From: Euryarchaeota archaeon UBA36
GTDB taxonomy: Archaea > Thermoplasmatota > Poseidoniia > Poseidoniales > Thalassarchaeaceae
DNA: 12,202 nucleotides
Assembly: GCA_002496485.1 (NCBI GenBank)
Contig: DAJW01000012.1
Span: 1-12,202 of the forward strand
Direction of reading: 5' to 3'
Shown here: one piece after another, positions 1 through 9,000 of the stretch
Layout of the letters: each line of letters opens with the position of its first letter
Position numbering within the stretch: position 1 is the first letter of the stretch
Notes under the pieces: generated by a model
Databases searched by the model: none
Told to the model about the DNA's origin: nothing
The model's input: only the letters and a program-made list of their open reading frames with translations
Position numbers and translations under genes: made by a program

Positions 1-3000
1 AGAAAGGTGCACCGGGCCTTCTACCTGATCTTCTTGTCAGAGTAATCAATGCTATGAGTAACATTAAGACAAATATCCACATTAACCAATTCTGGTCTTC
101 ATCAACCGAGCTTGACCACAATTGAGCCTCTTTAACACAAAATAGAAGATTTTCGGTACCACTGCATGGCTGTGGTTTATCGACTCCAGGCTCATAACCT
201 GGGGGGTCGATATCGAAAATTATTGAATATTTTCCAGGAGTAGTGTAATTTTCAAAATTCATAGGAAGATAGAAGATTTGTGAGGACTTAGCGGGTATAG
301 ATCCAACTCTTGTTATTTGAATTCCAGCTGCTTCTGTACCAGTGATATCATTGTACAAGGTTGCGTTTATGGTAATATCAGTTGCATCTACGTTCGCATG
401 GTTAATAACCTCAACTACGTAAGTGGAAATCTCGCCAACAACTGGTCTGCCACCACCTTGAAGTTGAATACTATCTCCATTTATCGATAAAGTTGGAGTA
501 TCACGGATTAGGGTAATTTGTGTAGAATATGTATTATTATCGTCATCTGAAACAGATAAATCGAAATAATACTCTGATTTTAACTCCGCGGAGCTATCGC
601 CAATATAGAATAAATTAAGTGAATTTAATCCATTAGAAAATGGAGCAGTCAATTGTGACTGTGGCCCAGAAATAGTCCATTCTGGGTGGTCAGAATATTC
701 AAAGAAAAATGTCTCGTCGCTATTTCCAAGGTTAGAAAAGCTAACTGGGACATTGATAGTTCGATCTTCTGGACTGAAATAAACAGTTAATGAATCATCA
801 TCAAATTCTAGATTAGAAAATTCTGGAATTTTAACTGATAACGAATGCTTGGTTGAATATCCGCCCTGTTTCGAATTAAATATAACCTCAATATTGTGGC
901 CAAACTGTAAATGGTGTGTATTATTTTGATTACCAGGAGTAACTCTAACCTTGAAATCGGGAATTGTTAAAGAATTATCTAGCCCCATTTCAATTGAAAC
1001 TGAAGAGTTCCACTCTCCTGTTCCATTATTTGCAGATGAATTCCAGAACTCTATTTCCCAATTTTCACTGTCAGTTCCTGATACGGATCCTTCTACATCA
1101 TAACTATCATATGGATTATTACCTTGATAGATAACTTCTAATGAAAATACTGAGCTAGTATAATTACAAACTTCATCGCAGATAGTTTCCAGTGTAGACT
1201 CAGCTGTATGTTCTTGACTATATGATATCTGAATATCATGTTCCGAAATTCTCTCAATGTTGAGTGTAGTTAGTGGGCTATCTTGACCGGATCTAATATT
1301 CACTCCTTGGCCACCTGAATAGGTCATTTCCATATTTTTCTGAACTACTTTGAAAGTACCTGAGGCATCTACCCTGCCAGCAGGAAGTAAGATTTCTAAA
1401 ACTCCATTATTATCTATTTTTTCCGACCAAGAAATCCCCATTCCAATGTCGAGTAAGAGTTCATAGTCATGACCTTCATCAACGACATCAAGAAGTGTTT
1501 TGATATTTCCATCATAATCTATCCATGTCGTATCCAAGTATACCATTCCACCCGAAGATAGTCGAGAAATGATATTTCCACCATTAATATCTACTTCTAA
1601 TTTTTCTACAGAAACTAGATATGGCTCTTCTTCGGGGGAATTAATCATAGCATAAACTATCCATGAACCGGGCTCTAATGATGCAGACCATTCGCCAGTC
1701 CAATCTCCTTCCTGATTTTGGACTTTAGTTGGAATTACTCGATCCCTTTCTATTCCTTGGGCGGGAATTAACTCTATAGTCCAATCATCCTCAAAAATCC
1801 AGTCTTCTGAGATATATTTTAGAGCACCTGTCACGGTTACATTGCCTGCGCTAATCTCAGTATTTCTGGTCAAAGCTGAATTTTGAATTTCAAGTGTGGC
1901 ATTAGAAGACTCGAATCCATCTTTCTCCACAGTATAGTTAGCTACCGAATTTGAAGGTAGGAAAATTGACCAATGTCCCAAATCATCTGTCTTTAGATTG
2001 AAGTTTTCTCCTGAATCTAGAGTCATATTGACAGATACATTACTTAGTCCTTCACCCGAATCGGGATTGGAATCATCATTTAGATCCCAGTATATTCTCC
2101 CACTAACTTCAACAAATCTATTAATAGTCAATTCGATAGATAATTCCTGACCTGAAGATATTCCAGTATTAGAGATAGACTGATTGGGAATAATTAGCCT
2201 TATTCCCTGGTTATCAGTAGAATTTAGCTGTACATTCCAGAGCCCTTGAGTTAACCTCATAAATAGTCCGTCAGATATTTGTGCTTGCGATGATATTATT
2301 GAGCCCAAGTCTTCCTGAGAGCTAAATTCTAATTCTACTGATTCATCTGATATCAAAGGATAGGCTTGAGAAAAATCAATTGTTATCTCTGCTAGTTTCT
2401 TTGTTTGTAAATTGAATTCTTGAGGTCCTATTCCATTGTATGAGACTTGAATTAATTGTCTAAGTCCTTCAAATGAATCAGTTTCAGACTCAAAATCTGG
2501 TACAACAACTAACCATTCGCCATCTTTGAGATATTCACTAATCATTCCATCTTGATTTGTATTAAATGTTCTAATCCAACCATTCTCGATATTCTGTAAA
2601 GTCACTTCTTGATTTATCAATTTGTAGCTGGACTCGTTTCTTAATGTAAAGTTAGTTAGGAAAAGAGGTTCAAAACTAACGAAATGATTAATTTCGGAAT
2701 TTTGCATACTCACGTGGAAAATATCATTTAAATCATAGATAGTATCAAATAAATCTCCAGCCGTTGAATTTGCGCGTTCTACAATTATTTGATAAGAACC
2801 AGGCTCTAGTGAGACTGTTGCTTTTCCTCTGGAAGTCCAGGCATCTCCGCCTACTTCAACCGTTAATCCGGAACCATTAGACTGTAGAGATTTAATTTTG
2901 AAATCAAAGTCTACTAAAGTTCCATTGGATATATTTCCATCCATATAATTATCTATGAACATGGAAATATGTACCGAACTGTTAAACTCTGGAGTGATTA

Positions 3001-6000
3001 TCAACTCTAAATCTTTAACTTCGCTAATGTCTGCTGAGACAATATTCGATTGATGATTTCCTGTATCCAATGTGAAAGACCAATTTCCTGTTGGCAAGAT
3101 TAGAGAGAATTGGCCATTTGGAGAAACAGGTTCCCTGAAGATTGCTTCAGAAATTAAATCAGTGTTGGTTGCTTCTACGTATACCTTTTCCCATCCCTTT
3201 AATTCGGAAGTATAAGGGTTATTTGGTCTATTTATACTTACTGATCCCTCTATATTCACTCCTTCAGATAGCACTATGTCTTGATCAGATATTCCTTCGC
3301 TGACGGTAAATCTACTACCATTAGAGAAAAAGCCATTAATTCCTGCGGCAACTTGTGAAGTTGCATTAACTTCCACTCCTCTGGGAAGAATTACACTATA
3401 ACTGCCCTGGTTATCGGTGACTGTAGACAAAGAGAAATCTCCCCATTGGAATTTGATTAATTCTCCACCAATATTTTGAATGGGAGAGTCGGTGATAATA
3501 TCACTTGAATATTTCAGAGTTCCATTCACAATTTGGCTAACCCTAAATGAGAAAGAAGTGGAAATATCCTCATTTCCAATTTCAATTCTCTCCCACAGTT
3601 GTTTATTATCGGTTAAAGTATGATTTAATATCCATACTCCCGGAGTAAGTTCCGCGAAATATTGATCTAATTCCTCATCATAAACAGGGGAAACAGGTTC
3701 TAATGAATTATTTTCGGCCCTGATAATTAGATTGAGGTTTGAGTCTAAGTTTGAATCGTCTGATAGGGTGAAAGTGATATCAGACTTGTGAGGTATGGGG
3801 TTGATAAATTCATAAGAACTGAGGGCATCAGAACTTACTGATATTTGTTCGGATAGTTCAGGAAAACCATCGTTGTCTAGGTCTGTCTGAAGTTTATAGT
3901 CACCAGGGATAATTGGCTGAACAACAAACTTTCCATCCTCATCGGGCGTGATATAGCATGAAGGAGTTACATTAGCTGAGCACTCAGAGGTTGCAGAGGT
4001 AATATTGTCAGTATTCTTCAATAGGTAGTAAACTCCATCAATAATCGTCCCTGATGAATCTTGTAAGAGTCCTTTGATAGATCCACCGAACACTGTAACT
4101 CTAGAGGGTTGAGGTTGAGGGTCTCCGACTACAAATATTTGATCTAGGTCAATAGTCGAATTATCGCTAAACTTTACTGAAATATTGTAATCCCCTGGAA
4201 GAGCATTAGTAAGATGGAATGATCCTGCTTGGACCATATCTCCACTGAACTCTCCAGTTCCAAAGAATTGACCAGTTCCATTGAATGATCCATAACTAAC
4301 CAAATCATTAGAGGTATTTATTTCAAAGTCCCCGGAGCCTAAGAAAGTGGCTTGAGTTAATGATTTTGTCAATTCACTTACTCCCTCTGAAGTAAACACT
4401 CCTGTTGCTAAAACGGTGCCATTAATCAAATAGTTATTAGCTTCTATAATGCAATATTCCTCGCCTATTGGAACAGATTCATTAACGCAAGAAGGGATGT
4501 CAGAGGCGCCTATCAACTGTCCATTTAATTTCCCTTTTCCGGAAAATATTCCTTCTCCAGTCATACTATGATTGTTGTAAATTTTTTGCGTATGATTACC
4601 AGTAAAATCTGATACAGATATAATTCCACCGGACTTTACGGTTCCTTCTCCAGTAAAGGTGACTTGCCCGAATCCATTGAATTCTAGTTCCTCTCCGGTG
4701 ATAGAACCATTGGAAATTTCCAAAGAATAAGGAGTGATTGAAATCTCTTCGGATGTAGGAGATAAAATAACACGACCATCGAGAATTGGTTGCCCATCAT
4801 ATTCGGGCTCACCTGTCCAAGATAGGATTCCAGATGCGGAAGATGGTGTAACATAAATTGGTACGTCAATTTTTACTTCCCCATTACTGTGTCCATCTGT
4901 TCCGGAAATATTCACAATCGATTCAGAAAGCCAAGTAGAACCGAAAACATTGCCTAAAATTCCTGTGACCGGATTAATAGATCTTGTTTGAGTATTTTTC
5001 TCGATGAATAACTCATACATTGACTCTCCCACATTGGATGAGATTATGGAATTTCTAGCTGACTCTAAATCTGGCTCACCTGAAAATGCAGAAACTCTAA
5101 TTTTTCCTGCTGGTGCTGTGAATGAATATTCTCCATTTTCATCAGCTTGCGTAGAACCAATAGGAATCCAGTATGTTCTAGGATCGCTATCAATAATTTC
5201 TCCATTTTCGTTTGGTATTTCTTCTCCACTGAATGCATCACGTTCGATTAAAATTCTAGCATTGGGAATCGGATGATTTCCACTAAGTTCTACAGTTCCC
5301 TCAATTGAAGCTCCGCTGTAGTATTTTAGAATCTTGACAACACTACCGCCATTTTCACTGTATGAATCATATATAGTTCCACAATTTCTTTTCACCTTAT
5401 CTCCGTTTTCATCTTTTTCGCATTCTTCGATATCATACCAATTTGAAATGACGAAATGATTCATCATTGCACCGGGTAGAGAAAAGGCATTTTGCAAATA
5501 AGAGCCAGGAGCGCCAGTAACATAAGTTTGGTCCGGATTAAACCATACTGATGGGGTCTCGGCGTCACCAGGTAGTCCCAAAGTAGATGACCCATATCCG
5601 ACGTATGTTCTAGCAACCATAGTTTCGAAGAATTCTGGTAAATGTTGGTAATCTATATCTATCATTCGGATTACATCTGATGAGTCTGAAGATGCGCCTG
5701 AGCTTTGTCTGACAACATCTTCCAAGTACTCCTGTTCATACTGTTGTTGTGTTCGAGGAATTATTGGTCCATCTCCTCTTTGTGTCTGATACAGGGTGGA
5801 AATATAGGTATCTAAATCTAGTCCGGAAAGTGAAGTCGGTGCATGGAAAATTCCTGTCGTCTGGCCTCTGTGATATTGTGAATCCTCGTAATAAGACCCA
5901 CCTAGAGGGAATAATCTATTATCTACTGCAAAATATCTAATTTCATTATTTCTTTCTATTTCATTTCCTGGAGAGTCATTGTAATTAGCGACAGAATAGA

Positions 6001-9000
6001 TTATTTTTGAAACATCATCATAAATATTTACTAATTTATCCATTTCGAAGGCTGAAATCAAGAATGAACGTAATAGTCCGAACTTTGCATTACTTCTGTG
6101 TAGAGAAGTTGAAACGTCATAGTAATCAGAAATCAAATCGGTAGTATACCTGTAACCGCCGATGTCATAATGAGATGGATCTCCAATCTCAAAGGAAGAT
6201 GAGGATTGTCTAGTTTCATTATAGAGAGAGAAGGCTCTAGAATCATTATTTGTTGACTCTCCGACTATTTCTCCATCATCTAAAATTACCCAAAGTTCCT
6301 CTTCACTAGGGATTCCTCGAGTATCCAATGGATATCCCTTAAGTAGCTCTACTCCATTAAATTCTGAGAATACAGACATGGAACGATCTAAAACAAATTG
6401 AGCATCTTTATTTTGAGAAATTTTAACAAATTCCTCTACTTGTTCTGTAGACATATGATTTAGAAGAGAGTTAGTGAATTCATCTCCAAGATTACCATCA
6501 TTATATTTTTGATCACCCATGGCTAATGTAGCAATGAACATTGCTAAAGTATCTTCTTGACCTGATGATAGCAACATTCCACCACTGTTTGGAATTCCTG
6601 ATTGGAAATTGTCGGAAACAGTTGGATGTTGTCCTGATGCTAAAGCCTGGAATCCATAATCCCACCATGAAACAAACGCTGGCCTTTCACTGAAACCTAC
6701 TTCAGTATCTTGCTCGGAAAGCCATTCATATGCCTCATTCCATCCAGCTGAATTGAAACTAGGTCCAAATGTTCCCATGTACCAAAGACCTGTGTCTTGA
6801 TTGTATTCTTTCCCATTGAGTAGAGATGGAATGAACCAAAAATCTTCTCTGAAAATATCTGGAGCTAAATTATACAAATTTCTATCTATATCTTCTGAGG
6901 ATTCTGAGTTCCTGGGAATTCCTGAGTCAATTCCGTAAGTAGTATGTTGAGAAGTTACTAGTAGTAGTACTAAAATAATTGCTGGCACACCAGGTCTTGA
7001 CTTAGTAGCAGGCCAAATTGATCTGAATCTAGATCTAGGGCTACCGATGCCTGAACGCCTCCATTCCTTTGCAAACTCCAAGGGCTTGGAACTTCTCCAT
7101 AGCATGGTTATGCCAATGCCACCAACAACTGACATTGCGGGAGTGGCATTGATAATGAAACGACCAGCGGTCCATGCCATATAAGTGGCAATAATTACCC
7201 ACATACCTAAGAAAGTAGAATTAGATTTATTTCTCCTTATGCCTCTCCATAATAGTATAAACGAACACCCTAATGCAATCAGAGTCACTACTGGACCATA
7301 TGATGCAAATAATAATCCCCTGCTAGGTGCTTGAGCTTCTCCAATAGTTCCAAAGATCTTATTCTTTGAGAAGTAAAATCCACCAGTGAAAAGGATATCC
7401 CAGCCACTATATATCTCAGCTGTCTGTAATAAAAATAGAGTTCCCAAGATTATTGAAAATAAAGAAAATCCACTAATTATGACTAATAGCCATGGCTTAT
7501 CTCTGAAAGAACTGGCAACCCAACCCACAGCTGCGGTAAAGCCGATGATGTAGAACATTGGACTCATACCACTGGCTGAAAATACCAGATTTAAGCCGGG
7601 CCATGCATAAAAGGGGAGTGGTAATAGAGTTGCAGTAATCATCATTTGTAGTGAAGCTGATGTGAATAGAAGACTATCCCTTCCCCTGAAGATGTTCATT
7701 GCTACTTGAAAGGTATATGCTAAAAATAATATTCCTGGACCATAAACGAAACCTTTCCATCCCAAAGCCATGACAGTAAACGCTATTCCTGATAATGTAG
7801 CATTAGCCATTACTTCTGGATATCTTTTCCAACTCTCCCTCATTCCAGCTATCAGATAAAGAGGGTTCGAACTAGCGGACTCGAAAAGTTTCTTGTGTTC
7901 TAATTTTTCTAGTGCTTTAACCCAGAAATAAAAAGCTGTAGCTAAGAATAGCATTGCAAATGAATCGTGATCAGCCATTGCAAATGTTGACCTGCTAATA
8001 TGCCCCGGCATTAAAGCGATTAGCCATGCAGCTACCACTCCAGCAGATCGACTGTGAACTCGGGTTGCTATTCCTGCAAGTGGGATGACAATAAGAGCTC
8101 CATAAATAGCAGGTAAAGCAGAAATACTCCACCATACTGCTTCTTCTGTAGGAATTTCTAAAATCCATGAAATTAGAATTCCACCCAATGCCAATGACCA
8201 AGAAAATAGTGGCGGACGTGGATTTACTCCGCCTGAAGGATATGCTCTATCATAATCAAAAATGAAATGGCTTCTTTCTGCAATAATATAGTCTATTACT
8301 CTCTTCATGTACCAAGGGTCAGACCCACCAGTCATATCCCAGATTCCGGTACTGGATGCATTCATGGCTGGAATTACATTCCAAGCAGTCCTGACATAAA
8401 GCGCAGTAAATAGTGCTAACGAAATTAGAATTCCATAGTAATTGGAATTCCACCATTTTCTAAAATCACTAAATTCTTTCCTAGGAGTAATATCTCCAAA
8501 ATATCCTCTAGATGCTGACATTATGGCAATTACGTACATCCAGAATCCAATAAATGCCCAAGAGGCTGATCCAATGAATCCCGGATCATCAAATGGATAT
8601 GGAAGGGTGTTTCCAATTTCATGAATATGTCCAATTGTATATAGAATCCAGCTAACAGCCAACATACTTCCAAGAACTTGCCAGTTTTCTGATCTAAAGT
8701 AAGCATGAATTAAAACAAGAATTGTGGAAAAGAAAGCCCAAGTAACACTAAGATGCTTGTCTTCAGAAAATTGGATTAGAGAATCTATTTGGGAAATCCA
8801 AACAAGTGGAATAAGGAAAATTATTGAGATTATTAGTGAATATAAGATTGGAGTATAATTTTTAGAGGGCTTTTCAAATACAGAAAAGAAATTTTCCATT
8901 TTTTCATCTTTGTCTAATTCTCTAATTCCAATCAGTGATGTAAAAGATAGGGAAATACTTGAGAAAAAGAATGCGAAGAATGATGATATGATAAATTCTC

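Larger units (their letters stand above)
89..5308 (-). other. Extracellular beta-sandwich stalk of the STT3 protein (residues about 1396-3135)
   Basis: This long region has the alternating hydrophobic/polar pattern of beta-sandwich domains. Several units share the carboxypeptidase regulatory-like or Cna-B layout: G-x-V at the start, then D-x-x-G-x-Y/F and a closing L-P-x-G. The clearest begin near 1396 (SIEGTVELSG), 1808 (GSIKGLLQDSSG), 1975 (IVNGTLKYSS), 2065 (VNIEGSVSIN), 2463 (SdrD B-like) and 2550 (VTVTGALKY). The C-terminal units resemble NEW3 and CARDB folds. By my count it holds about 40 N-X-S/T sequons and four close Cys pairs. No enzymatic motif is visible. A stalk, adhesin or scaffold around the glycosyltransferase is the likeliest role, by inference. 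Confidence 0.75.

Noticed and set aside
4684..4869. Minus-strand 61-codon frame inside the giant gene
   Set aside because: It is an alternate frame of the sequon-rich extension, with no start signal and no break in the main frame that would suggest a frameshift here.
5004..5276. Plus-strand open frame of 90 codons
   Set aside because: It is antisense to a carboxypeptidase regulatory-like unit of the giant STT3 frame. It has no signal, motif or start signal of its own.
7995..8201. Minus-strand frame of 68 codons rich in Cys and Ser
   Set aside because: It overlaps the STT3 core in a different frame, where the real frame carries conserved membrane helices near the D508HD510 motif.
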